DNA of 64,000 nucleotides from contig JAUJYZ010001154.1 in the NCBI GenBank assembly GCA_033675265.1, forward strand, positions 1 through 64,000, given 5' to 3'. Position 1 is the stretch's first letter. The number at the start of each line of letters is the position of its first letter. The stretch comes from Actinostola sp. cb2023. Lineage: Eukaryota > Cnidaria > Anthozoa > Actiniaria > Actinostolidae. Under the pieces are notes generated by a model that ran no database searches, was not told the DNA's origin, and saw only the letters and a program-made list of their open reading frames with translations. Below are positions 33,975 through 44,592 of this stretch, in pieces. The position numbers and the translations under genes were made by a program.

Positions 33975-34505
33975 CTGAAGCAAACTACGAAAATCTAGTT
34001 GTCAACTGAAACATGATTTACAATTAAACGAAATACTATTTGCCTGTAAAGAGGCGCTAAATGCTTTTGCATGCTCGCCGGCTATAGCTGTATCATTCTC
34101 TGCTAATGAGAAAAAGAGCCGATTTGCCACCACTTTTCCCGCCACAGTCTTCCCGGTACCGCTTTGTAGTGCAGGAGCAATCGTTGACAAAAATGACAAA
34201 AATGACCTGGTATTTGAGCAATCATCTCAGTTACCTAAGAAAATTTCCTTTGAACACATCTTCAAGGTAATGGTAGATGAACTTTCTCCAAAAAATTAAT
34301 CATCGATCCAATTTGATTTTCCTATATTTATTTTTTTCTGTTTATCCACGCAAATGAATTGCAGTCCACCAATCACAGTAGATCAAGCCAGAGATGATAC
34401 TTCAACATAACTGTACTGCTAGATTGTAAGCTAGCCCCCCCCCCCCCCCCCCCCCCCACCCCGTATAATTTTTATTTAATTTTGTCTTTATGTAATGTAC
34501 GTTTG

Positions 34506-34652
34506 TAGAGTGCACAAACACTAAAACCGTGAAACAGTGCTAACTTTAAATAGCACTAAATAGTGCAATGTCTTTTGTTTTCTATTGTTTTATTGGTGCT
34601 ATTTAGCACTAAATAGTTTGTACTGTTTCACGGTTTTAGTGTCTGCACTCTA
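34506..34652. mobile_element. TA-flanked hairpin (TA|GAGTGCACAAACAC)
   Basis: 34508-34650 is 143 bp with arms of about 55 bp and TA on both sides. Its core 'attgttttctattgtttta' is shared with the copies at 34693, 54239 and 58903. The arm between GAGTGCA and GTGAAAC is unique to this copy but complementary to its own partner arm. Confidence 0.85.
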
Positions 34653-34690
34653 TGCATGTATTATTAAATGCGAAGATAATCAATCACTTG

Positions 34691-34837
34691 TAGAGTGCAA
34701 ACCATATGTCCGTGAAAAATAGTACTATTACTAAATAGTACTAAATAGTGTTATCTCTATTGTTTTCTATTGTTTCATCAGTGTTATTTAGCACTAATTA
34801 GTTAGTATTGTTTCACGGACATATGGTTTGTACTCTA
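34691..34837. mobile_element. TA-flanked hairpin (TA|GAGTGCAAACCATATG)
   Basis: 34693-34835, also exactly 143 bp, with TA on both sides and the same core. The arm insert is AACCATATGTCC instead of the neighbour's. Its right half is the seed of the 97-bp array that follows directly. Confidence 0.85.
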
Positions 34838-35613
34838 GTAAATAGTGTTATCTCTATTGTTTTCTATTGTTTCATCAGTGCTATTTAGTACTAATTAGTT
34901 AGTATTGTTTCACGGACATATGGTTTGTACTCTAGTAAATAGTGTTATCTCTATTGTTTTCTATTGTTTCATCAGTGTTATTTAGTACTAATTAGTTAGT
35001 ATTGTTTCACGGACATATGGTTTGTACTCTAGTAAATAGTGTTATCTCTATTGTTTTCTATTGTTTCATCAGTGTTTTTAGTACTAATTAGTTAGTATTG
35101 TTTCACGGACATATGGTTTGTACTCTAGTAAATAGTGTTATCTCTATTGTTTTCTATTGTTTCATCAGTGATATTTAGTACTAATTAGTTAGTATTGTTT
35201 TCACGGACATATGGTTTGTACTCTAGTAAATAGTGTTATCTCTATTGTTTTCTATTGTTTCATCAGTGATATTTAGTACTAATTAGTTAGTATTGTTTCA
35301 CGGACATATGGTTTGTACTCTAGTAAATAGTGTTATCTCTATTGTTTTCTATTGTTTCATCAGTGATATTTAGTACTAATTAGTTAGTATTGTTTCACGG
35401 ACATATGGTTTGTACTCTAGTAAATAGTGTTATTTCTATTGTTTTCTATTGTTTCATCAGTGTTATTTAGTACTAATTAGTTAGTATTGTTTCACGGACA
35501 TATGGTTTGCACTCTAGTAAATAGTGTTATCTCTATTGTTTTCTATTGTTTCATCAGTGTTATTTAGTACTAATTAGTTAGTATTGTTTCACGGACATAT
35601 GGTTTGTACTCTA
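34836..35613 (+). repeat. 97-bp minisatellite, 8 units
   Basis: Eight units of 97 bp, each starting TAGTAAATAGTG and ending GGTTTGTACTC, i.e. the loop plus right arm of the hairpin at 34693-34835. Units differ by only a few bases. Confidence 0.9.
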
Positions 35614-35640
35614 GCTTTCAACTGAGGAGTTACCTCTACT

Positions 35641-36275
35641 TTGGCAAAAATTAGAACGGGTTAAGTCAACCCGCTAGAGCGGTTTGAGAAACCCAAATCT
35701 AGTATTATTAGAAGGTGAATCTCATTCCCAGTGGAATAGACAGTTGCAAGGTGCCCGATAGGGTTTGGTTTTCGCGGAGCTTCGCGGTCTCGGATATCCG
35801 GTATCTAATTTGCCCTTGTCTTGGTTGGGATATCTATTTCGGTATATAGGGAGAGGGTCATGGGTTCTTGATAGGTATGGATGACCAAAACATTCCAGAC
35901 TATCGTATTCTTCCTGGTCAACCCGCTACAGCCGAAGATTTTAGAGAGAGACTTTTAGGGTTCTCAAGCCGTTCTAGTGGGTTGAATGAACCGGTTGTAG
36001 CGGGTTCGGTTGTAGCGGGTTGACCAACCCGTTCTAGCGGTTACATCGCCTAGTATAGTACTAGAGATTTTTAGGGCCGGTTCTCGAACCGTTCTATAGG
36101 GGATTGATAATGAACCGGTTGTAGCGGGTCCCCGAGGGTAGCGGGTTCGGTTGTAGCGGGTTCGGTTGTAGCGCAGTTGACCAACCCGTTCTAGCGGGTA
36201 CATCGCCTAGTATAGTACTAGAGATTTTTAGGGTTCTCAAACCGCTCCAGCGGGTTACAATTTTTGCCATTTTTG
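35641..36275. mobile_element. Inverted-repeat element with GTAGCGGGTT words
   Basis: The left part 'gctagagcggtttgagaaac' pairs with 'gttctcaaaccgctccagcg' at about 36232-36252. The interior repeats GGTTGTAGCGGGTT many times in both senses. Non-coding. Confidence 0.6.
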
Positions 36276-36711
36276 TAAGTTAGATTGACTAGGAATATTT
36301 GGAATTGTTGTCAAGAAGTCTGTCATCGGGTTGCTCAAGCGCCTGACACACCAAGGCCAGGTATAAGAAAGCAATTCAATGTGCACTCACTGATATCAGG
36401 GAGGTGACATTCATAGATTTGCCGAGTTCTTTCATGTGAAGTTCCCTTGTGAAGAAAAGTCAGTGCTTTTCTTGTGACGAACCAGGACTGGTTACCGCAG
36501 TATTGTGAAGCCTGCAGATTGCGAAGGACATTGATTATTATTAACGGAAAATCATCACTAAATATGGAATTATGAACATTCCTGTTGCTTCAGCAGGTTT
36601 TTGTAGGCCGTGTTAAGATTCATCAATACAACTTGAGTCATCAGCCTGTATTTTATATGATTGGCTGAAGGATGCGTATTCCACATGCTTTATGAGAGCA
36701 CACAGCACGCG

Positions 36712-36980
36712 CGCGCAGATATTCAAACATTTTTGAATCACTCGCACATCCCATTTCCCATCGGATGGTAAGGTGTTGTCCTGGTACGAGATGTGTGAGC
36801 AATCCTACACAACTGTTGGATAGTTTGCGACTCAAAATTCCTCCCTTGGTCGCTGTGTTAGCGCGCTGGAAAACCATAATGCACCACGAATTTATTGAAT
36901 ATAGCGTTTGCTGCTATTTCCGCCGTTTCGTTTAACGTTGGAATAGCTTGTGCGTACCTTGTAAAATGATCTGTAATACC
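36712..36980 (-). pseudogene. Broken Ty3/gypsy-type integrase core fragment
   Basis: One minus-strand frame reads ITDHFTRYAQAIPT..., then HYGFPAR, a TAA stop, HSDQGRNFESQTIQQLC, TPYHPMGNGMCE and a TGA stop. These are the catalytic-core landmarks of a retrotransposon integrase: the first Asp in ITDHFTRY, the second in HSDQG, and the Glu near NGMCE. Two in-frame stops show it is inactive. Its upstream end is cut exactly where the 50-bp array begins. Nothing convincing of RT or RNase H remains nearby. Confidence 0.8.
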
Positions 36981-37583
36981 AACACATATGTATGTCTCTT
37001 ATACCACACCCTGAGAGGTACTGTAATACCAACACATATGTATGTCTCTTATACCACACCCTGAGAGGTACTGTAATACCAACACATATGTATGTCTCTT
37101 ATACCACACCCTGAGAGGTACTGTAATACCAACACATATGTATGTCTCTTATACCACACCCTGAGAGGTACTGTAATACCAACACATATGTATGTCTCTT
37201 ATACCACACCCTGAGAGGTACTGTAATACCAACACATATGTATGTCTTTTATACCACACCCTGAGAGGTACTGTAATACCAACACATATGTATGTCTCTT
37301 ATACCACACCCTGAGAGGTACTGTAATAACAACACATATGTATGTCTCTTATACCACACCCTGAGAGGTACTGTAATACCAACACACATATGTATGTCTC
37401 TTATACCACACCCTGAGAGGTATTGCAATACCAACACATATGTATGTCTCTTATACCACACCCTGAGAGGTACTGTAATACCAACACATATGTATGTCTC
37501 TTATACCACACCCTGAGAGGTACTGTAATACCAACACATATGTATGTCTCTTATACCACACCCTGAGAGGTACTGTAATAACA
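36971..37583. repeat. 50-bp minisatellite, about 12 units
   Basis: Units of 50 bp starting CTGTAATACCAACACATATG and containing TCTCTTATACCACACCCTGA. Variation between units is minimal (a C/T, a C/A and a CA insertion). The first 10 bp of the unit coincide with the integrase codons at the junction. Confidence 0.9.
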
Positions 37584-38835
37584 ATGTAACCACTTTCTTT
37601 TTAACTCGTGGATTGAAAATCCTCGAGTTATTGGTGTGGGTCTGAATATGCTAATGTGTCACTCACTAGAGTAACATTGTAAACTTCTGAGCCTTAGAAT
37701 TCTTGACCAGCGTAAGTAAGTGCCGGGGAGATTGAGGCGAGTGGAATGGGAGAGGGTTGGGGATAGCTTAGGGAGAGGTCAAGGGGAGAAAGGATTGGAA
37801 CGCTTAGTACCTATAAATTGTGTACATCTTTGTACCATTTATATACAAAAAGTTATCTTTCCCCCAATCGATGTGGGACATTGTCAAATCAAAACACTAC
37901 GCATGACCACTAATTCTTTGCACAATCGTCAGATTATAGAGCGAATGGGATGTAGTTACAAAATGATATTATCAAACCTGGTGTATGTCTGTTTAGCGGG
38001 GTTTTGTACGGCCGAATATCTCGCACATGAACGCATGTTCATGAAAACCTACCGCAAGTCAAAAAAGCCGTCGGTGAATGTGTTGTGTTAAGGTCAGCGG
38101 GTATTACCACAAATCTATAAAAACTAAAAAACCTTCTTCAGTTCTCAGGCGGATATTACCTTACAGTTGCACTGATGGAAATTTAGTGAATGACGTTGTA
38201 ATCCAGGAATCTTTAAAAATGGATACGAAGCGAAAGCAGGAGCAAGTAACGAGATGAATGAGCGTACCGTATTTAATTAATGGATCTAAAATCTCCACAA
38301 CCAAGCCACAGCACATGGCATCAAAACTGCCAGGATAAATATAAAGGCTTACAATGGTGAATGATAACTTCTGGTGTTCAACAAACATGTATGGTACGCT
38401 GACAGTGGCTTCGTGAGTGATAACTGAAATGGATTATACCGTATCTTTCGTATTAAAGCTTGCCTTCTTCATGTCATCAAGTAAAGTTTTAATATTTTCT
38501 GAGTTCTGCTTAATAGTGAAATAGACAATTAACTCCAGTCTGTATAGTTTTCTCAACCCGATCTTTTGGCTTAGAAAGAATTTCACGTAACGTCTGATGT
38601 GGCTTTATGCATATTTTGAGTTTTTCTTTCACAGCCACTCCTTTTCATCGTCTCATCGGACTTCTTCTTCGCTGATGTATCAAGATGTCTCTGTATGAAA
38701 TTCCTAGGGTACCCATTAAAGAACTCTTGATGTGAACTTGTTCATCATTCTTTAACATGTTCCTGTTACTATAATTGTTCTCAAGTACATGCAAGAGACC
38801 ATTAATTATATAATGGTCTCTTTCAAGTACTTTAT
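37584..38835. other. No gene recognised; possible coding debris
   Basis: On the minus strand around 38440-38590 an open stretch reads FLSQKIGLRKLYRLELIV..., KQNSENIKTLLDDMKKASF, helical and protein-like but not assignable. The open frames at 37720-38091 (+) and 38161-38388 (-) match no family I know. This may be remains of the retroelement at 36.7 kb. Confidence 0.3.
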
Positions 38836-39102
38836 ATTACTGCGGTTCTCAGTATTATGCGAACTCAGACGTTCAAACAGTCGGCTGCAACTTGGTTTTT
38901 CGCTGCCGTCAATCAAATTCAAAACTCAAACAAATTCAAAACTAAATACATTCTTCGACCAAATGATCCATAATTTCATCTTCTGACTTTTATTTTTAAG
39001 TTTACTGATTTTTTATGTTGATTGACAGCAGCGAAAAACCCGGCAAGTTCCAGCCGACTGCTTGAATGTCTGAGTTCGCATAACACTGAGAATCGCAGTA
39101 AT
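38836..39102. mobile_element. Inverted-repeat element
   Basis: ATTACTGCGGTTCTCAGT... pairs with ...CTGAGAATCGCAGTAAT. Arms of about 80 bp also share TTATGCGAACTCAGACG and GCAGCGAAAAACC. The loop is AT-rich and non-coding. Confidence 0.75.
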
Positions 39103-39572
39103 CACTTGACTCGTTTGCTTGGTCGCGAAACGTCGCCAATTACTATTGCTGGTATATACACCTATTACAAAAATCGCTGTCCGCGCCGAAAGCAACAAGC
39201 AAGAAGCTGACGACCGCAAAGGACATTAGGACTTTCTCCTTATTCATTTATTCACCCGTAGACATTTTGACAACATGCATTTTCAAATGGCCGAATAGTT
39301 CCAAATGATTGCTATTCAACGCTCCGTAGGGATAACTTCTCAAGTACCACGGATAAATAAATGAATTAGGAGATTCCCAAAGTCCTTTGTGGTCGTCAGG
39401 TTCTTGCTTGTTTCTTTCGGCCCGGACACCGATATTTGGAATAGGTGTATATTGGAGAGTGTTTTCGAAAAGCTCTGCATACGCGTTTTTAAACGAAAAC
39501 GTATGGAAGGGGCGGGGCGTAAAGAGTCCTTGATAATTCGATTTTATATTATGGCGCATGAGTGCAACAACT

Positions 39573-39780
39573 CCTAGCCTGCGTAGCCGGTCCTGGTGGA
39601 GGGGAAGGGATTGGGGGAGAGGAGGAGGGGGAAGAGGGGAATTTCTTTCCCCATCCTTTCTACCCCCAATCCCCCTCCCCTCCTCTCTCCTCCCCTTCTC
39701 CTCTTCTTTCCCCCAGAGCCGGTCTAAACAACTAACTAGTCCTGATTCCGCCCCTGTGACGTGAGTATCAGCCAGGCTAT
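39573..39780. repeat. GA/CT-rich hairpin with TAGCCTGCGTAGCC end
   Basis: A purine-rich strand (39597-39640) is followed by its pyrimidine-rich complement. The end word AGCCTGCGTAGCC recurs at 54681, 57209 and, inverted, near 58880, marking a dispersed family. The interval 39103-40098 shows no gene. Confidence 0.5.
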
Positions 39781-40098
39781 AGTTTTATTTTATATTCGTT
39801 TAAAGGATATTTTTAGCTTATATTCGAAGGTGCAAATAAAATGACTGTAATTCAATTCTTGTTTTCAATTAGTTCATCATAACGATACAATAGTAAAGTA
39901 GTATTCGAACTAGTCTAGCTTCCAATTATCATCATTTGCTAATGCATGTGTTCGTCGGCGAAATTAATTAACGTGAATATGATGTAGTTTTGTTTTGTAG
40001 CTTTTTATAAGACAAACATTAACAGATCAGATATGCTACTCTTAAGTACGAAAAAGCAGAACCCCGGTAATAACTATTGTAGCTTGATGTTCTAAGAC

Positions 40099-40104
40099 TT
40101 TATT
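40099..40104 (-). terminator. Polyadenylation signal for the G-gamma gene
   Basis: AATAAA on the minus strand, about 345 bp after the G-gamma stop codon. No nearer match was noticed. Confidence 0.4.
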
Positions 40105-40446
40105 CCCTTAAATTCAAGCCAGTTTTCTATTGAATTCTTCGTCGTGACTAAGAACTCGAATACTAAAAAGTAAAAAGAAAGTTAATGAATTCTTAAAAGT
40201 GTGGAAATCAGAAACTGTGATGTACAATAAACAGCAGCTATTACATTTGAACACCTTTCTAATACATATACTAATCATAACCTATTACACTACACATTTA
40301 TCAACACTACATTGATTAAGGCGAAGAAGAGAAAGCTTGACATTTCACTTCCTGTTCTTCGTTCCCAGCATCCTCTGTAATTGAGATCAAAGTTTCTACG
40401 TCTGTCGGTGTGGAGTATGTTAATGTTCTATTCAGTCTTTGTTCTA

Positions 40447-40552
40447 TTATAGCACTGTACACTTGGACTTTTCGGCCCACGGATTTTCTTTCTTATCTGG
40501 CGGCATTATCAGAGGATCTGAGTTAATGTTTTGGTCGCAGTAACATCTTAAA
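40447..40552 (-). CDS. GNG13: G-protein gamma subunit, last exon (CaaX box)
   Basis: Encodes (D)LRCYCDQNINSDPLI, MPPDKKENPWAEKSKCTVL and stop. DP(L/F)..P...NPW.EK.KC..L is the C-terminal signature of G-gamma subunits and is closest in my memory to vertebrate GNG13. CTVL is a CaaX box ending in Leu, so geranylgeranylation and membrane anchoring are expected. The acceptor is TCTTTTACAG. The first base completes an Asp codon begun in the upstream exon at 41578-41666, giving a 64-residue protein, a normal length for the family. The intron is 1,025 bp, and the open frames on the plus strand inside it are incidental. Confidence 0.9.
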
Positions 40553-41577
40553 CTGTAAAAGAAAGAAATATTAGTTAAAAATACGACAAACCCGGTGCTT
40601 TACCATGTCATGATTAGTTTGCTTTCAACACAGTAATTTCGAGGCATTGTTTTTTTGTGCTATGTTCTTCCTATCTCATAAAGATGCCGTGGAATTCTAT
40701 GGCTATTTCCGCCATTTGCGTCCTTTCTTCGCGGCAGTGTCTTGGGTATATTGCCCTGGCAGGAAATCATCACAAATTTGTCTCTAAAAACATATTGTCA
40801 GGTTTGAACAGGTTTTTCTTCTTGCTCCAATGGAATACAAACCTGATTCTATGCGGTGAACCGGGAACATTAAATTTGCTCTGTTTCGTCATCAATGGTC
40901 ATTAGATCAGTGAAAATGATGTCAAATTCGAAAAGGAGGATTGCATTAAGTGACGAAGTGTTGATGCCAAAAGGCGATTGTTTTGTGTCAAGGCTGTATA
41001 GGTTCATCTGTTCGTTCGTACTGACTGCTCGCTTCTATACAAAAAAGTTGCATTTTGGCCGGTGTGAAATTGTATGTATATATAGTGGCAGCTATTTTGA
41101 CGTCCCGGTAGAATTGATTTCACCGCTCTGCATCGAATTCAAGCCGCCGCTTCTCTGGAATAGTCTTGTACTAGTTACGGTGCTGCCAAAATATACACAA
41201 ATTATTCCTAACTGCACCGCCGTTCTCTGTGCATTTAGAAAGCGAGAATATTCCATTTTCGAGTTTTTATTATGAGTACTATTGCCTTGGGGAAAAGCAT
41301 TTTCGCTTTATAAATTTTTTTTTCCCTTTCAAGTGAATCTTTAAAAAAACACCACACCAAACCTTACGATTAGCATATTAAAATTAGTTATAATTCAAGA
41401 AGCTTTCAAAGATCGCACACTCGTTTGCGTTAAAACACCAAAGCCACAATACAGCCACCCGAAGAATCCAATCAATAGTAAAAAGCAAGCCGACCTAACC
41501 ATGAAACACACTAGAAAAGTGGCGATCGATCGACTATCTTTTCAGGTTTCATTCAAAACAACGACATGTATACTTAC

Positions 41578-41666
41578 TCGGCTGAGCACTTTGAGACTGG
41601 CATACGCTGAATTTGAAGCTGAAATTTTAAACTTTCGACCGTTTTGAGGAGCTGAGCTTTATCCAT
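41578..41666 (-). CDS. GNG13: G-protein gamma subunit, first coding exon
   Basis: Encodes MDKAQLLKTVESLKFQLQIQ then RMPVSKCSA plus two bases. The donor is GTAAGT. The K.(V)ESLK.QL..QR..VSK pattern is the N-terminal coiled-coil helix of a G-gamma GGL domain, which pairs with G-beta. Spliced to 40447-40552 the frame and the family pattern are continuous. G-gamma with G-beta signals downstream of GPCRs at the inner plasma membrane. In vertebrates GNG13 is a sensory-cell subunit; whether that role holds here is unknown. The start ATG is the only one in the exon and sits where the family begins. Confidence 0.9.
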
Positions 41667-41705
41667 TGTACTACTGAGTTGAGCCTTGATCGGGAAATGG
41701 AAAGG

Positions 41706-41712
41706 CCTTATA
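41706..41712 (-). promoter_or_regulatory. Possible TATA element for the G-gamma gene
   Basis: TATAAGG on the minus strand, about 40 bp upstream of the ATG. That would give a 5' UTR of only about 10-15 nt, so this is tentative. Confidence 0.25.
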
Positions 41713-42057
41713 TTCTAGGATAATACGATCGAGCAGAGAAGCGAGAATCTACCGTTGCTCGATTTTTCCTACTGGCTATGGAAGTTCCCAAATGAATGTA
41801 TGCCCCTGAGAGAATACTCAACAATCGAGCTCATCCAATGAGAAGCGTTTGTACCGCCACGCGACCTTTCATTATCATTGCAGGTGGACGGCGACCCGAT
41901 ATTGGTTGTTACCTTAGCAACTAGTAACACACAAAGTGTTGAAGGCTTTGTTTGAGCTGATCATCCTCTTGGTTTAGAATTCATTTTGTGAACAAATAAA
42001 TTTCGTTCTTTAAAAGAACAACAACATTGGCCATGCACTAGCCGTTTATAGAGGATA

Positions 42058-42178
42058 TTACACGGCGGCGCGAAGATATGAATTATTATTTTCGAGATCT
42101 AGACGGTAAAATGTTGTTTTACTGACACGAGAATATAAACTTCATATCTTAATCGCGCCGCCGTGTAATTTTCTGAAG
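42058..42178. mobile_element. Short inverted-repeat element
   Basis: TTACACGGCGGCGCGAAGAT pairs with ATCTTAATCGCGCCGCCGTG. Length is 121 bp. Confidence 0.7.
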
Positions 42179-42183
42179 AAATA

Positions 42184-42439
42184 GAAAACGAGCGCGCGTG
42201 CTATCAGTGCAGATTTATAGCACGCGGGGACTGATCAGAACACGAGAGAAGTGTTAGGAGAAGCACATGAGCGCAGATATTCAGACATTTTTGTAACGAA
42301 CAAAATTGAAAACTTGCCTTAAAATCATAATTGTATTTTAACACTAGTACTCGAGAAGTCAGGTTGAGACTAACACTTCTCTCGTGTTCTGATCAGTTGC
42401 CGCGTGCTATAAATCTGCACACTGAGCACGCGCGTTTTC
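42184..42439. mobile_element. Inverted-repeat element
   Basis: GAAAACGAGCGCGCGTGCTA pairs with the 42415-42439 arm. The inner block 'gatcagaacacgagagaagt' pairs with its complement at 42375-42395. Non-coding. Confidence 0.75.
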
Positions 42440-42449
42440 AGTATATTTC

Positions 42450-42739
42450 TTCAATAATATAAACATTATTAACTATGTGTATGCCAAGAACGCGAGATTT
42501 GATTGCTTGCCATAGATGAACGGAGCCGGAGGAGCAAAAAACACAAACAACAGCTTCAGCTGCATTAGAAGAGCGGCTCAGTATAATGTAAGCTTGTGGT
42601 TCTCTTTCTATTAATAGAACATATACAGTCATTCCCATAAAGGTTGTCCAGATGAAAAGACTAAATACCACAATAAAATCACGTGATTCATTATGTATAT
42701 TCAATTTCCTCTCATGAAATTCAATTTGAGATGCAAACG
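42450..42739 (-). CDS. Hypothetical protein fragment with membrane helix, cut by a transposon
   Basis: Minus-strand open frame. The part to the right of 42741 belongs to a transposon, so only about 97 codons are native: CTFASQIEFHERKLNIHNES, then a helix FIVVFSLFIWTTFMGMTVYV, then LLIEREPQAYIILS and a Cys/Val-rich stretch. The layout (NESR.FIVF..FIW before a helix, short loop, second hydrophobic stretch) recalls TM6-TM7 of family C GPCRs, but the terminal FxPK-like end is missing. It may be a pseudogene fragment or chance; no splice sites were established. Confidence 0.25.
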
Positions 42740-43784
42740 TACAGTATGTGGTTCTAATTGTGAACAGTTCTAATTGTGAACACTTTTCAGTAAAAGTGCC
42801 GTTTTTATACGTTAAGATCGACAACAAAATTTTTACCCGCGAGCAAATATTGATTTATTTTCAATCATTCAATGCAATTTTGGGCTTCCTGACATTTATT
42901 CCGCGCAAAATTTCAACTTTGATTCAAAGTAAGCTGACGACTGCTGTTTACAAATTCGAATTTTAAGCGCGCCTTTAGATTCTCAGTGGCAAAGTTCGCA
43001 TATTTTCTTTCTAAAAACGCAAAGTTTGGAGTTTGTTTTTATATGAGCTAAAAGGTAAATAATAACACTTTTCCTTACAAAACAATAATTAGAAAAGTGT
43101 GAGAGCAGCATCGGAATGAAAAATTGTGCGTGTTTTTGCGATGTGCATCTAATTGTAAACACGCATATGCTCACGCATAACTTGGCACTTCATAACATAT
43201 GTAGTTCTTAAGATATAGAGTAAAATTGCCGCTAATGTACCTGCACTGGTACAATAGCAAATATTGAGAAGGAAATATGTATAAGAAGTCCGCGTTTGTG
43301 ATACAAATTTTCGCCATTGCGTTGTTAGCAATTACACGAGCGTGATGAACGGCATGCCGATCAATGAACATGCGAACACGTCAGTAATTTAGCGTTGCCG
43401 TCTGACTTCACTTCGTTTTAACATTTTTCTATCATTCGTATCGAAATAATACGAACATAAATATTGATTTAAGACAACTTGGAACTTGTACGTTGAATTG
43501 CAAGGCTAGAAACCGAGCCAATACACAATATTAAGCCATTAAAAAGCAAGCCAAAAGTGTTCACAATTACAAACATCTGTTCACAATATATTAGAACTAC
43601 CAAAGGACATGATATAATAAAATATATTTAGAAAAGTTCAATAATAAATACAACGAAACTTAATCACATGTTAGCTGAAGTGTAGAGCTAATTCATAGCA
43701 AAGGTTCAGGATAATCGTACCATATGTTGACGATAAATAACATCAAGTGCAAAAAGTGTTCACAATTAGAACCGACATACTGTA
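42740..43784. mobile_element. TA-flanked 1-kb DNA element
   Basis: TA|CAGTATGTGGTTCTAATTGT at 42742 and the complement ending CATACTG|TA at 43782-43784 give TIRs of about 35 bp. The word 'gttctaattgtgaaca' is repeated at the left end and 'gttcacaatta' recurs in the right half. No transposase frame was seen. Confidence 0.8.
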
Positions 43785-43854
43785 CACGGCATTGTGAGAA
43801 TTGAATGTAATGCCGCTAAGTAGACCGGCAATCTCGCCAAATATTCGGCACTGT

Positions 43855-44348
43855 TGAGCCGGAACCTCGATATAACGATGTGCCAAGGGACTGACCAAAT
43901 TAGATCGTTATATCGGGATATCGTTACAACGAATTTCCGATATAACGATTTTTCGGGAAAAGACCCAAAAATATCGTTATATCGGGTATCGTTAATAATT
44001 GATTTTTCATGTGGTGCCCGTTGTGCCTTATAGCTGTACCGGCGATGTAATTCCTATCGTAACAAACTGTTAACAGACACGTTACAGTCTTTATGCAATG
44101 AGAACTAAAGGATTTTAGTATTGTCATATCTTTTCAAGTGTTAAACCTACCTTTTTCATCGCGCAATGATTTATTTTATCGGTTCAGATCAGGGTAAATT
44201 TTACGTTTGGGCTGCCAGATTGTGATCGTTATATCGGGAATATCGTTATATCGGGAATGTCGTTATATCGTCGGAGTATCGTTATATCGGGATTTTTATA
44301 CCGAGAACATCGTTATATCGAGTATCGTTATATCGAGGTTCCACTGTA
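43855..44348. mobile_element. Pogo/mariner-type element with TCGTTATATCGGG array
   Basis: The right end ...CGAGGTTCCACTG|TA and the left end GGAACCTCGATATAACGAT form the classic GGAACCTCGATATAACG TIR of pogo-like/Tc1-mariner elements. The left tip has mutated. Both subterminal regions repeat ATCGTTATATCGGG (about ten copies). Non-autonomous. Confidence 0.75.
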
Positions 44349-44430
44349 CCGTATATCCACGCCATTGCAAAGACTGAACAGAGAACGTTACCCATCTTAC
44401 CAACGCTGGTCATGTTGTCTGAACCCGGGA

Positions 44431-44468
44431 GGGGGGGGGGGGGGGGGACCCCGGGGGGGGGGGGGGGG
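44431..44468. repeat. Poly-G tract
   Basis: Two long G runs separated by ACCCC. The region to 44590 resembles the text near 50640-50750 in inverted orientation. Confidence 0.7.
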
Positions 44469-44592
44469 TGGCACTCCCATATATATGCTATATAGGTATG
44501 TGCCCCCAAATAGGGTATGGTTTTTGAACCTCCAGATCCTTAAATGGGGTACCATATTTTGCTTTTTCACCATAAAATAAAATATTCAATCT

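Noticed and set aside
36971..37583. CRISPR-like array
   Set aside because: The 50-bp units are contiguous and lack spacers.
40657..41275. Two plus-strand frames (82 and 126 codons)
   Set aside because: They lie inside the intron of the minus-strand G-gamma gene and resemble no family.
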